Of a stretch of DNA of 64,000 nucleotides, positions 16,717 to 25,378 are shown piece after piece. A program made the translations under genes and the position numbers. The notes beneath the pieces were generated by a model that did no database searches, was not told where the DNA came from, and saw nothing but the letters and a program-made list of their open reading frames with translations. Source of the DNA: Mesorhizobium japonicum MAFF 303099 (GTDB lineage Bacteria; Pseudomonadota; Alphaproteobacteria; Rhizobiales; Rhizobiaceae); assembly GCF_000009625.1 (NCBI RefSeq), contig NC_002678.2:5860001-5924000 (forward strand). The letters run 5' to 3'. Numbering within the stretch: position 1 is the first letter of the stretch; the number at the start of each line of letters is the position of its first letter.

Positions 16717-18063
16717 TTGACAAGTTTTCCCTTTACCGAAGCCATGCCGATCCAGTTTCAAGCACCGTTGCCGAAGGCTTCGGAGGTTGTGGTCATCGGC
16801 GGCGGCGTCATCGGCGTGACCACGGCTTTGTTCCTGGCGCGGCGCAACATTTCGGTGACATTGCTGGAAAAGGGCCGCATCGCCGGTGAGCAATCGTCGC
16901 GGAACTGGGGCTGGATCCGCCAGCAGGGCCGTGATGCCGACGAACTCCCTGTTGTCATCGAAGCGCAGCGCCTCTGGCGTCAACTGGCCGAGGAATGCGG
17001 CGAGGACATCGGGCTGAGGCAGACAGGCGTCACCTATCTTGCGCGAACCGACAAAGAGATGGCCGGCTTCGCGAAGTTCCTGAAGATCGCCCAGATACAC
17101 GGCGTCGACACGCGTCTCCTCGACCAGGGCGAGACGGCCAAGCTGATCCCGGCCATGTCGCGCTCTTTCAAGGGTGCGATGACCACCCCATCGGACATGC
17201 GCGCCGAGCCATGGGTCGCGGTTCCCGCGCTTGCCCGCCTGGCCGCCCGGGAGGGCGTCACCGTCATCGAGAATTGTGCAGCGCGCAAGCTCGACATATC
17301 GGCTGGACGCGTTAGCGGGGTCTGGACCGAACTGGGCCGTATCGCCACCTCGAGCGCGGTCGTCGCGAGCGGTGCGTGGACGTCGCTCTTCCTGCGCACC
17401 CACGGCGTCTCCATTCCGCAGCTCAGCGTCAGGGCGACCGTCGCCGCGACCGGACCCATGCCCGAAATCCATTCTGGTGCCGTGGCCGACGACCATATCG
17501 CATTCCGGCGTAGGCAGGATGGCGGCTACACGCTGGCATCGGGAGGCACCAGCCAGTTGTATGTCGGGCCTGACGCCTTTCGTCACGCGACCAAATTTGT
17601 TCCTGCCCTGGTGGCGAATCCTTTTGGCACCTCCTACCTGCCGGCGGCGCCGCGCGGCTATCCGGACGGCTGGTCAACCCCACGCCGATGGAACGCGGAC
17701 GAGGAAAGCCCCTTCGAACGGATGCGCATCCTCAACCCCGCCCCCAAAGCCTCGGCGTTGCGCGATATCGAGCGCGAATTCACGGCACTTTTCCCACAGT
17801 TCAAGACGGTGCCGATCAAGGCGAGCTGGGCGGGCATGATCGATGCGATGCCGGATGTGGTGCCGGTCGTTGATCGCGCCGCCGAAATTCCGGGTCTCGT
17901 TGTTGCCACCGGGATGAGCGGTCACGGCTTCGGCATCGGACCCGGAATGGGCCGCGTCGTGTCCGACCTCGTCCAGGGAAACGAGATCGGGCATGATCTT
18001 CACAGGTTCCGTCAATCCCGCTTCAGCGACGGCAGCCCGATCAAGCTGGGACCCAGCCTTTAG
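16717..18063 (+). CDS. FAD-dependent oxidoreductase, D-amino-acid dehydrogenase (DadA)-like
   Basis: A DAO-fold flavoprotein of 448 residues if the TTG at 16717 is used, or 439 from the ATG at 16744. The FAD motif VVVIGGGVIGVTTALFLARR is near residue 24, followed by GEQSSRNWGWIRQQGRD and near the C terminus GLVVATGMSGHGFGIGPGMG. The SSRNWGW signature is typical of rhizobial amino acid oxidases/dehydrogenases of this subgroup. It is followed by a relic of another DAO gene (18069-18185) and then a D-2-hydroxyacid dehydrogenase, so it may act in D-amino acid or N-methyl amino acid catabolism. The exact substrate is unknown. Confidence 0.8.
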   Translation: MTSFPFTEAMPIQFQAPLPKASEVVVIGGGVIGVTTALFLARRNISVTLLEKGRIAGEQSSRNWGWIRQQGRDADELPVVIEAQRLWRQLAEECGEDIGLRQTGVTYLARTDKEMAGFAKFLKIAQIHGVDTRLLDQGETAKLIPAMSRSFKGAMTTPSDMRAEPWVAVPALARLAAREGVTVIENCAARKLDISAGRVSGVWTELGRIATSSAVVASGAWTSLFLRTHGVSIPQLSVRATVAATGPMPEIHSGAVADDHIAFRRRQDGGYTLASGGTSQLYVGPDAFRHATKFVPALVANPFGTSYLPAAPRGYPDGWSTPRRWNADEESPFERMRILNPAPKASALRDIEREFTALFPQFKTVPIKASWAGMIDAMPDVVPVVDRAAEIPGLVVATGMSGHGFGIGPGMGRVVSDLVQGNEIGHDLHRFRQSRFSDGSPIKLGPSL

Positions 18064-18068
18064 ATCGG

Positions 18069-18185
18069 GCGTCGGACGTCACGGGCCTCATCGGCGGCGC
18101 CGTCATCGGCAAGATCGTGTCGCAACTCGCCGCCGGTTTGCCGCCAGTGATCGATCTGACGCCTTTCCGGCTGAGTAGGTTCTGA
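18069..18185 (+). pseudogene. C-terminal relic of a second DAO-family gene
   Basis: Directly after the oxidoreductase stop, the plus strand reads 38 codons including TGLIGGAVIGKIVSQLAAG and PPVIDLTPFRLSRF before a TGA at 18183-18185. This is the usual last segment of DAO-family oxidoreductases, where GRxxADLVTG is followed by a conserved DLxPFRxxRF end. The complete neighbour already has its own version (HDLHRFRQSRF), so this is a leftover of a tandem copy or of a recombination event. There is no start codon or FAD domain. Confidence 0.55.
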
Positions 18186-18237
18186 GAGCGTGCTGCTGTA
18201 TCGGCAGGCCTTTCCGTTCTTGCATGGGGGAAACGAC

Positions 18238-19677
18238 GTGACCGCAAACACCAACACACAGGCCGTTGAGCCGATCGATCCGCAGGGGATGTACACCGTG
18301 CTGATCTGCGATTTGGTCGGCCTGCGCTTCGGACCTGACGGCAAGCCTGATCCCAGCGAAGTGCGCGCCTATATCGAAGCCAAGGGCGGCCGCTTCCACC
18401 TGTCCGCGCTTGGCGACAAAGCGGGCCTCGAGCGGGGCCGGGTGCATTTCTTCTACCAGCCGGATCTCAGCACCCGCGAGGAGCTGATCGAAGCCGCCGG
18501 CGACGGACGCTATGACGCCGTCATTGCCGCGGCGACCTTCCTGCCCCCCGAAACCGTCTTTGCGCTCGCCGGCGTGCGGATCGGCGCCGGCACCGGCAAT
18601 ATGGGCTCGCGCTCCTGGGGCGGCGGCAGCGGCGAGGGCGGCAGCGCGGTGCTGATGAACACGCCCGGCATCAACAGCCGCGCCACCGCACAGATGGTGA
18701 TGAAGGCGATCCTGAAAGTCCTGCCGGATCTGCCGGTCGGCTTGCTTCACGACCGGGTGGCGCGCGCCGATTTCGACACCGGCAGGGAGCTGCGCGATTT
18801 CCCGACCGAAAAGCTCGAAGGCAAGACCATCGCGATCATCGGCTACGGCAATATCGGCCGTGAGGTCGCTAAGCTCGCTCGCGCCTTCGGCATGCGCGTG
18901 GTGATCCATGCACGGCCACGGCACCGCGACTGGATCGAAGCCGAGGGCTTTGCCTTCGCGGCGGATCTCGCCGATGCGGCTGAAGGCGCCGATGTGCTCA
19001 GCGTCCATGTCGGCCTCGGCAAGCAGGACGCGCAGACCGGCCGCTACGCCAATGCCGGGCTCATCGGCGCCGAGGTCTTGTCCCGCATGAACAAGGGCGC
19101 CGTGCTGGTCAATTACGATCGCGGCGAGCTTGTCGACGTCGCAGCGCTTGGCGACGCCCTCGATACAGGGCAGATGCGCCATGCCGCCATCGATGCGGAC
19201 CTGTTCAGAGATGCCTCGACCGGGCGCCTTTCCGGCCCGATGCTGCCCTATCTCGACCTCGTCGAGAGGCATGGCGAAAAACTTGAACTTCTGCCGCATG
19301 CTGCAGCCGATACGGACCATCCGTCGCGCGTCGCCGGCGCCAAACAGGCCGTCGACCAGCTGTTTGATGTCATCTGTCGCAAATCGGTGACCAATGCCAA
19401 AGGCACCGTGCCGCCGGGTTATCTCTCGCTTGGGGCGACAACGCCCCCAGGCATTGGACCGGTGACGGCGGATCATTTTTTGAAATTGACTGCCAGCGAC
19501 TGCTCAGAACTGGCGGATGTCTGTGATCGGCAAAGCCGGTTGTGGAAGGCTTTGTCGGATGCGCCGCTCACCAAGCGTGGGGCGATTGTCGGCGAACGAG
19601 GCGAAGAACTTGTCCGGCTGATCGACCGCTTCTGCCATCTGGCTGAGAAACTCAACCTCAGAGGTCCTTATCAATAA
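18238..19677 (+). CDS. NAD-binding D-2-hydroxyacid dehydrogenase with C-terminal extension
   Basis: The GTG at 18238, with GGGGGAAA just upstream, gives 479 residues. The central dinucleotide fold is clear: IAIIGYGNIGREVAKLARAFG, VLVNYDRGELVD (substrate/catalytic Arg region) and the catalytic His in LLPHAAADTD. Family members are usually 310-340 residues; this one has about 95 further residues after the dehydrogenase core, including TVPPGYLSLGATTPPGIGP and a helical SRLWKALSDAPLTKRGAIV. It also has the unusual Gly-rich insertion SRSWGGGSGEGGS near residue 122. Probably cytoplasmic and NAD(P)-dependent; the substrate is unknown. It is codirectional with the DadA-like gene. Confidence 0.75.
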   Translation: MTANTNTQAVEPIDPQGMYTVLICDLVGLRFGPDGKPDPSEVRAYIEAKGGRFHLSALGDKAGLERGRVHFFYQPDLSTREELIEAAGDGRYDAVIAAATFLPPETVFALAGVRIGAGTGNMGSRSWGGGSGEGGSAVLMNTPGINSRATAQMVMKAILKVLPDLPVGLLHDRVARADFDTGRELRDFPTEKLEGKTIAIIGYGNIGREVAKLARAFGMRVVIHARPRHRDWIEAEGFAFAADLADAAEGADVLSVHVGLGKQDAQTGRYANAGLIGAEVLSRMNKGAVLVNYDRGELVDVAALGDALDTGQMRHAAIDADLFRDASTGRLSGPMLPYLDLVERHGEKLELLPHAAADTDHPSRVAGAKQAVDQLFDVICRKSVTNAKGTVPPGYLSLGATTPPGIGPVTADHFLKLTASDCSELADVCDRQSRLWKALSDAPLTKRGAIVGERGEELVRLIDRFCHLAEKLNLRGPYQ

Positions 19678-19747
19678 CATCACGCTGTCGCCGCGGGTTG
19701 TCACGGCAGCAGGTCTGAGCGAGACACTCCGCCGCAATCTTCAATAT

Positions 19748-20818
19748 TTAACCCACCGCAGGCTCGATCCGATATCGGTGTGGAACGCCTGTCGCTGCCC
19801 GGTTGCGGATTTTATCGGGCGCTTGACCTGCCAGCACCGCGACTTCATCGTCGCGCACCGGCGTGTAGAGCCGATAATATTGATGGCTATTCATGTTGAG
19901 TTCGGCTGGAACAACGGCGCTCACGTCCACCGCACTCACCTTGTCGCTGATGGTTGCCATGTTGTCGGGGCCTCCGGCGCCAAGCCGGGGGCCGTTGAAT
20001 TCAATTGCAGCGCTCAAGAAGGTCAGCACCCAATCCTCATGGGTGTAGTAGACGGTAACCCCACGCCCGAGGTCGGGCAGCGCCTTCAGTTTGTCCTGCC
20101 GGTCGAACGCATCGGAATCCTCGTCGGCGGCGGCGAGAATGATTTGGTTGAAGATGGTCGGAAGATGCGTCGCCGGTACGGCCGGTTGGGCCTCGCCGGG
20201 TTTTGTATCTTGCGGTTGCGCCAGCAATGCCTGAACGCCAAAACGCAGCGCAAAGTTTCCCATGCTGTGACAGAGCAGGTGAACGGTCGGACGCGGCGCC
20301 GTCGGGGCAAGGCCGGCAAGCTCCGTCGCCAACCTGCGGATCACTCGGGCAAACGCGGGGCCACTCTGTCGTGATGTTGCCCGGTCATGCTGGTAGCCGA
20401 TCAATGTGCCGGCAGAGGGCCAACTGAAGACGATGATCTCGGCATCTATTCCGTAGAAGCTCAGGATCGTCGCCGCACGTTCGACGCTGTCGGAAAAGGT
20501 GTTGAAGAAGCCATGCGCGAACAGGATGATCGTCTTTGCCGCACTGAATGCCGGATGAAGCGCGGCAAACATCTGGTCGCTTCCGCGAATTTGAGCCTTG
20601 CCCTTCTCGACAAGTATCTTCTCGTCATACACAAGCAGGGTGCCGGGCACGATCTTGCCCTGCTTGGGAGCTCCGGTGACCGTCACCTGGACCTCTCCAT
20701 ATCGAAGATCGACGCCTTGGGCCTGGCTGGGATTGGGGCCGAAACCGATGATCCGCCCCTGACTGTTCACGATCGGGTTTCGATTGCTGACGAAATGGAC
20801 CTTGTAGGTGTTGGCCAC
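19748..20818 (-). CDS. alpha/beta hydrolase, DUF900 family
   Basis: A 356-residue protein with an alpha/beta hydrolase core: the oxyanion region IILFAHGFFNTFSDSVERA near residue 97, FSWPSAGTLIGYQHDR, the nucleophile elbow LLCHSMGNFALRFGVQALL with Ser near 183, and a C-terminal His in NMNSHQYYRLY. This pattern (HGF, FSWPS, HSMGN) is that of DUF900, a poorly characterised esterase-like family common in alphaproteobacteria. There is no obvious signal peptide. It stands alone on the minus strand, convergent with the hydroxyacid dehydrogenase. Confidence 0.75.
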   Translation of the reverse strand: MANTYKVHFVSNRNPIVNSQGRIIGFGPNPSQAQGVDLRYGEVQVTVTGAPKQGKIVPGTLLVYDEKILVEKGKAQIRGSDQMFAALHPAFSAAKTIILFAHGFFNTFSDSVERAATILSFYGIDAEIIVFSWPSAGTLIGYQHDRATSRQSGPAFARVIRRLATELAGLAPTAPRPTVHLLCHSMGNFALRFGVQALLAQPQDTKPGEAQPAVPATHLPTIFNQIILAAADEDSDAFDRQDKLKALPDLGRGVTVYYTHEDWVLTFLSAAIEFNGPRLGAGGPDNMATISDKVSAVDVSAVVPAELNMNSHQYYRLYTPVRDDEVAVLAGQAPDKIRNRAATGVPHRYRIEPAVG

Positions 20819-21218
20819 AGGTTCCTCCGGACAGGATCAGGGGTGTCAGATCAGGCAAACGTTCGGCAATTCACTCCAGGGCGGCACAATCTTGTCTGCG
20901 AACCGCATACCCGGGCCCTGGCTCTCTCCGGATACTTTAGCAGTGCTTGCGGTGGCCAAGCGTAGTTCCGTTATTTCACGTCATGAAAGAACGTATTTGT
21001 TATTTCTAATATGTTCATGCCGTATCGGCAAGCAATTTTGCGACATCTCTTCTTTCACGTCTTGATGCTTTGCATGCGCCACACATGGCGCCGAACCTGA
21101 GTTTTTGCGGCGACCGATCACACCGATGGCCCTGGTAGCGGGCCGCGCGCGTTGGTGCTTGACGCCTAGGTTCGCGCCGGAAAATCCGGATACCGATCCT
21201 GGCGGATCGGCCCTCGGC
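20819..21218. other. intergenic region, 400 bases, no gene recognised
   Basis: It contains a relatively AT-rich stretch at about 20960-21060 with two TTTCACGTC motifs (near 20975 and 21052), probably promoter DNA for the minus-strand hydrolase. No reading frame here resembles a family I know, and I see no tRNA-like fold. Confidence 0.4.
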
Positions 21219-22715
21219 TCAGCAGCGCGGACCCGCCACCATCCGCGCCACCCGCGTCATGTCGGTGCTCATCTCGCGGTCGTCGTCGAGCGGGCTGACG
21301 AGCGCGCGCACGGCGGCGAAGGTGCGCTGCGGCCCTTCACCCATGGTGTCGACGACACCGCGCAACTCCACACCCGTCGCCGCGAAGATCAGCTCCATCG
21401 CCACGAGATAGCGCATGCGCTCGACGATCTCAGCGGTTTTGGCCACCACCCTGGGCGCCATCGACGACTGATCCTCGATGCCGTCCGACACCGCGAGCGG
21501 GCTGAGTGACATCGGGTTGGCCAGATGCCGAATTTCGGCCTCCAGCGCGGACAAGGGTTTTTGCAGTTCCGCATAGCCCTGGCGGCTGCCGCCCCTGGCC
21601 GACAGGAAGCGCGGCAGTTCGGCTGTTGTCGGCGACATCAGCTTCATGCAGCGATTGGCGGTGCCGACGGCGCAATGCGCGAGCGCCTGGCCCAGTTGCT
21701 CCCAGGCCAGCGTCATCGCCGTCAGGTCGAAATTGCCGTTGGAAATCACCCGTTCGCCCTCGGCCAGGATCACGGGATTATCGCCGGAATGGGTCAGTTC
21801 GATCTCGGTCGCTAGCCTTGCCTGTTCGAACGCATTGAGCAGGCCACCCCAGACCTGCGGCACGCAGCGATAGCTGAGCGGATCCTGCAAGCGCCGTGCC
21901 GCCTTGTCCTGCCAAAGGCCGCTTCCGGCTAGTTCCGCGCGCAACCGCGCGCCGATCTCGCGCTGGCCGAAGGCCGGCCGCGCGGCAAGCGCCTGTTCGT
22001 CGATCGCGGTGAGGGACGAGCGGAACGCCTCGTAGTTGAGCGCCACGGCGGCCAGCGCCCAGTCGATGAGATGGGCGACGTCTTCAAGGTACAGGCACGC
22101 CGTTCCGGTCGACAGGCTGTTGGCGACGATGATGGCGTGGCCGTCCTTTTCGCGCAGGTCGAGCGGCTCGAGCCGGGCCAAGGCAAGCGCCTCGGCGGAG
22201 GGCATGATCCGGCCCTGGAACTCCGCCTCGCCATCGCCGCGCAGCGACCTCGCCATATGGCCGAGATGAGCAAGATCGGCCGCGCCGATCGAGCCCCAGG
22301 TCGGGATCACCGGATGCACGCCGGCATTGAGCGCGGCGACAAGGCCCATCACCACGCGTTCGGAGGTGCCGGTGCCACCGGCGGCCATACCTGAAATGCG
22401 CGCGGTCATCAGCGCCCGCACCGCCTCTGTCGGGAGCGCCGGTCCGATGCCCATGCTGTGGCTGAGCGGCACGCTGTGCTGGAAGGCGATCAGGTCGGCC
22501 TGCGCGAGCGGCGTGTCGACACAGGCGCCGAGGCCTGTGGTGACGCCGTACATCGGTTTGCCAAGCCCGGTCAGATGTTCGATGAGGGCGCGGCTCGCCC
22601 GGATTCGGCGCATCGCTTCTTCGCCCAGCATCAACCGGGCGTTGCGGCGTGCGATCTCGGCGACGTCAGCCACGCCGAGCGGCTTGGCGTCGAGCAGTAC
22701 TATCCGGGCTGTCAT
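21219..22715 (-). CDS. aromatic amino acid ammonia-lyase (HAL/PAL) homologue lacking the MIO tripeptide
   Basis: The 498-residue protein is full length for the histidine/phenylalanine ammonia-lyase fold: MYGVTTGLG with the family Tyr56, SHSMGIG, PTWGSIGA, DPLSYRCVPQVWGG near 278, SGDNPV and a C-terminal helical bundle. The cofactor site is abnormal. Histidases read GSVGASGDLAPLAH, where Ala-Ser-Gly cyclises to MIO; here residues 141-153 read GSIGAADLAHLGH, so Ser and Gly are missing and the loop is one residue shorter (codons at 22278-22283). GNFHG is also changed to GNFDL. It cannot form MIO in the usual way, so ordinary lyase activity is doubtful. It is the most distal gene of the minus-strand ectoine-catabolism block. 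I do not assign hutH. Confidence 0.8.
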   Translation of the reverse strand: MTARIVLLDAKPLGVADVAEIARRNARLMLGEEAMRRIRASRALIEHLTGLGKPMYGVTTGLGACVDTPLAQADLIAFQHSVPLSHSMGIGPALPTEAVRALMTARISGMAAGGTGTSERVVMGLVAALNAGVHPVIPTWGSIGAADLAHLGHMARSLRGDGEAEFQGRIMPSAEALALARLEPLDLREKDGHAIIVANSLSTGTACLYLEDVAHLIDWALAAVALNYEAFRSSLTAIDEQALAARPAFGQREIGARLRAELAGSGLWQDKAARRLQDPLSYRCVPQVWGGLLNAFEQARLATEIELTHSGDNPVILAEGERVISNGNFDLTAMTLAWEQLGQALAHCAVGTANRCMKLMSPTTAELPRFLSARGGSRQGYAELQKPLSALEAEIRHLANPMSLSPLAVSDGIEDQSSMAPRVVAKTAEIVERMRYLVAMELIFAATGVELRGVVDTMGEGPQRTFAAVRALVSPLDDDREMSTDMTRVARMVAGPRC

Positions 22716-22854
22716 GTCTTGCCTGTATCCTGTGACCAGATGCCCGGACCAGCATTACAACGGGCGTAGCCGTTTGTGACGGCTCGCAGACGCGACTGCA
22801 AGCCATTCCCATTGGGGCAGCGGCGAGAAGGTGGCCAGAGCGAGGATCAGGAAA

Positions 22855-23958
22855 CTATGCCTGCCGCTCCGCGATGGCATCGGGGACGACCACCAGCTTG
22901 CCGACAAAATCCTTGGCGACGAAATCCGCCTGTGCGCGGTGGAAATCGGAGAGCCTGTAGACACCTCCGACCAGCGGCCGGATCTTTTTCGCCTCGATAT
23001 AGCCGACGATACGGCGGAAATCCGCGCGCGTGCCCTGGCTCGAGCCATGCAGCTGCAATTGCTTGAGATACATGGTCCTGAGATCGAGCTGCACCACCGG
23101 CCCGGCGATTGCACCGGCGGTGGTGTAGCGGCCTTCGGGCCTGAGAATACGCAGCAGGTCGTTGAAGATCGCGCCGCCGACGAGATCGGCGACCACGTCG
23201 ATCGGCTGGCCGCCGGTCACTTCAGCCACGGCCCGCGGCAGGTCAGCGACGCCGCGGGTGATGACGGCCTCGGCGCCGATGTCGAGCACCGCCTGTTCCT
23301 TGCCCTTGCCGACGACGGCATAGGGAATGGCGCCGCGCGCCCGCGCCAGCTGGACGATGCCGGAGCCGACGCCGCCCGAAGCGCCGGTGACCAGCACACG
23401 CTCACCGGCCTTCAAGCCGGCGCGTTCCAGCATCTGTTCGCCGGTCAGGTAGGCGCAGCAGAAGGTGGCGAGCTCGACATCGCTCATATCAGTATCGACG
23501 ACATGGGCGTTCTCGGCAGGCACGGTCTGGTATTCGGCATAACCACCGTCGCGGCCATGACCCATATAGTCGATGTCGGCGAGTGAATCGTCATCGCGGT
23601 TGTAGATGGAGAAATCGACCATCACCCGCTCACCGATCCGCTCCGGCGAAACGCCTTCGCCAACGGAAACGATGGTGCCAACCGTGTCGGTGCCCTGGAT
23701 GCGCGGGAAAACAAGCGTGTTGCCCTGACGCCGCCAGGTCGACACGGCGGCCGCGTCCTCTTCCGTGCCATAGGCGCCCTGGCGCACCCAGACGTCGGTG
23801 TTGTTCATCCCGCAGGCGCTGACCTCGACCAGCACTTCACCAGGGTCAGGCGAGGGCACTTTCACGTCGGTGCGGTAGACGAGTTTTTCCGGTCCGCCGT
23901 GCCCGGTGAGCAGCACGGCGGCCATGGTGGCAGGGACGGTTGTGGTCATGGCAGTCAT
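22855..23958 (-). CDS. medium-chain dehydrogenase/reductase, quinone oxidoreductase-like
   Basis: A 367-residue MDR protein with the N-terminal GroES-like domain (MAAVLLTGHGGPEKLVYR, GEVLVEVSACGMNNTDVWVR), PRIQGTDTVGTIVSVGEGV and the Rossmann motif VLVTGASGGVGSGIVQLARA near residue 193. The catalytic-zinc His-Glu pair and the four-Cys structural zinc cluster are absent, which points to a zinc-free NADPH-dependent reductase. It begins eight bases after the aminotransferase gene stop and is probably in the same transcript; an MIO-less HAL homologue follows 139 bases later. It is not part of the known ectoine pathway, so its role there is open. Confidence 0.8.
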   Translation of the reverse strand: MTAMTTTVPATMAAVLLTGHGGPEKLVYRTDVKVPSPDPGEVLVEVSACGMNNTDVWVRQGAYGTEEDAAAVSTWRRQGNTLVFPRIQGTDTVGTIVSVGEGVSPERIGERVMVDFSIYNRDDDSLADIDYMGHGRDGGYAEYQTVPAENAHVVDTDMSDVELATFCCAYLTGEQMLERAGLKAGERVLVTGASGGVGSGIVQLARARGAIPYAVVGKGKEQAVLDIGAEAVITRGVADLPRAVAEVTGGQPIDVVADLVGGAIFNDLLRILRPEGRYTTAGAIAGPVVQLDLRTMYLKQLQLHGSSQGTRADFRRIVGYIEAKKIRPLVGGVYRLSDFHRAQADFVAKDFVGKLVVVPDAIAERQA

Positions 23959-23966
23959 CGTCGATC

Positions 23967-25346
23967 TCAGAGATTGGCAAACACACTCTTCACCGCATCC
24001 GCAGTCTTCGAGACGACGATGTCGGCTTGCTCGCGGGTCAGGCAGAGCGGCGGTGCGAAGCCCAGAATGTCGCCCTGCGGCATGGCGCGGCCGATGACGC
24101 CGCTGGCGGCCAGCGCTGTCGCCACTTGCGGCCCGATCTTCTGCGAAGCGTCGAAGAATACCCGGTCGTCCTTGTCGGCGACGAACTCGACCGCTGCCAG
24201 CATGCCGTCGCCGCGCACCTCGCCGACATTTTTATGGCCACCGACGGCCTTGGCGAGTTCGGCACGGAAATAGGCGCCGGTTTCGCCGGCATTCGTCACC
24301 AGATCCATCTCGTCGATCAGTTCGAGATTGGCGACTCCGGCGGCAACGCAGATCGGATGCGCCGAATAGGTCCAGCCATGGCCGAGCGAGCCGAGTTTGT
24401 CGGAACCCTGCACCAGCACCTGCCACACCCTGTCGGCGACGATGACGCCCGACAGCGGCGCATAGGCCGAGGTCAGGCCCTTGGCGATGGTGATCAGATC
24501 CGGCTTGATGCCGTAATGATCGGAGCCGAACATGGTGCCCAGCCGGCCGAAGCCGGTAACCACTTCGTCGGCGACCAGAAGCACGTCATATTTCTTCAGC
24601 ACCGCCTGGATCTTTTCCCAGTAACCGGCAGGCGGCGGCACGATGCCACCGGTGCCGAGAATCGGCTCGCCAATGAAGGCGGCGATGGTTTCGGGACCTT
24701 CGGCCAAGATCATCTCCTCGAGCTTGTCGGCGCAGTGCTGCGAGAACTGTTCCTCGCTCATCGAGCGGTCGGTGCGGCGGAAATAGTACGGCGCCTCGGT
24801 GTGCAGCACCGGCGCGCGCGGGAGGTCGAAGGCGTTATGGAACAGGTCGAGCCCGGTCAGCGATCCGGTCATCACGCCCGAGCCGTGATAGCCGCGCCAA
24901 CGCGAGATGATCTTCTTCTTCTCCGGCCGGCCCAGCACATTGTTGTAGTACCAGATCAGCTTGATGTTGGTTTCGTTGGCGTCCGAGCCGGAGAGGCCGA
25001 AATAGACCCTCGACATCCCCTTCGGCGCGCGGTCGATGATCATCTTGGCCAACGTGATCGAGGCCTCGGTGCCGTGTCCGACATAGGCATGATAGTAGGC
25101 GAGGTTCTTCGCCTGTGTGGCGATGGCATCAGCGATCTTCTGGCGGCCATAGCCGACATTGACGCAATAGAGGCCAGCGAAGGCGTCGATGCTCTTCCTG
25201 CCATTGTTATCCCAGACGGTGACGCCTTCACCACCGGCCATGATGCGGGTCGGGCTCTCACCGCGTGCGTGCGTGCCCATATGCGTCGAGGGATGGAAGA
25301 AGTGGTCGCGATCCCAGGCGTTGAGTTCGTTGGACTGGTTGAGCAT
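23967..25346 (-). CDS. class III aminotransferase, DoeD-like (diaminobutyrate transaminase candidate)
   Basis: A 459-residue omega-aminotransferase. SGSDANETNIKL near residue 120 and RWRGYHGSG near 150 bind PLP, Asp260 lies in VADEVVTGFGR, and the Schiff-base Lys289 in TIAKGLTSAYAPLSG. By sequence alone it could use beta-alanine, putrescine or another omega-amino donor. The context (next to an asnC/Lrp gene, a semialdehyde dehydrogenase and the ectoine operon) supports the DoeD role: removing the amino group of diaminobutyrate to give aspartate semialdehyde. It is 32 bases downstream of the dehydrogenase gene, on the same strand. Confidence 0.82.
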   Translation of the reverse strand: MLNQSNELNAWDRDHFFHPSTHMGTHARGESPTRIMAGGEGVTVWDNNGRKSIDAFAGLYCVNVGYGRQKIADAIATQAKNLAYYHAYVGHGTEASITLAKMIIDRAPKGMSRVYFGLSGSDANETNIKLIWYYNNVLGRPEKKKIISRWRGYHGSGVMTGSLTGLDLFHNAFDLPRAPVLHTEAPYYFRRTDRSMSEEQFSQHCADKLEEMILAEGPETIAAFIGEPILGTGGIVPPPAGYWEKIQAVLKKYDVLLVADEVVTGFGRLGTMFGSDHYGIKPDLITIAKGLTSAYAPLSGVIVADRVWQVLVQGSDKLGSLGHGWTYSAHPICVAAGVANLELIDEMDLVTNAGETGAYFRAELAKAVGGHKNVGEVRGDGMLAAVEFVADKDDRVFFDASQKIGPQVATALAASGVIGRAMPQGDILGFAPPLCLTREQADIVVSKTADAVKSVFANL

Positions 25347-25378
25347 TTTTGGTCTCCTTGAGATGTGGCCGGGCGGAC

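Noticed and set aside
18103..19476. 457-codon minus-strand frame opposite the hydroxyacid dehydrogenase
   Set aside because: The dehydrogenase strand has Rossmann and catalytic motifs; this frame has none.
21219..22715. Annotation as hutH, histidine ammonia-lyase
   Set aside because: The MIO tripeptide is missing and no hutU, hutI or hutG is adjacent.
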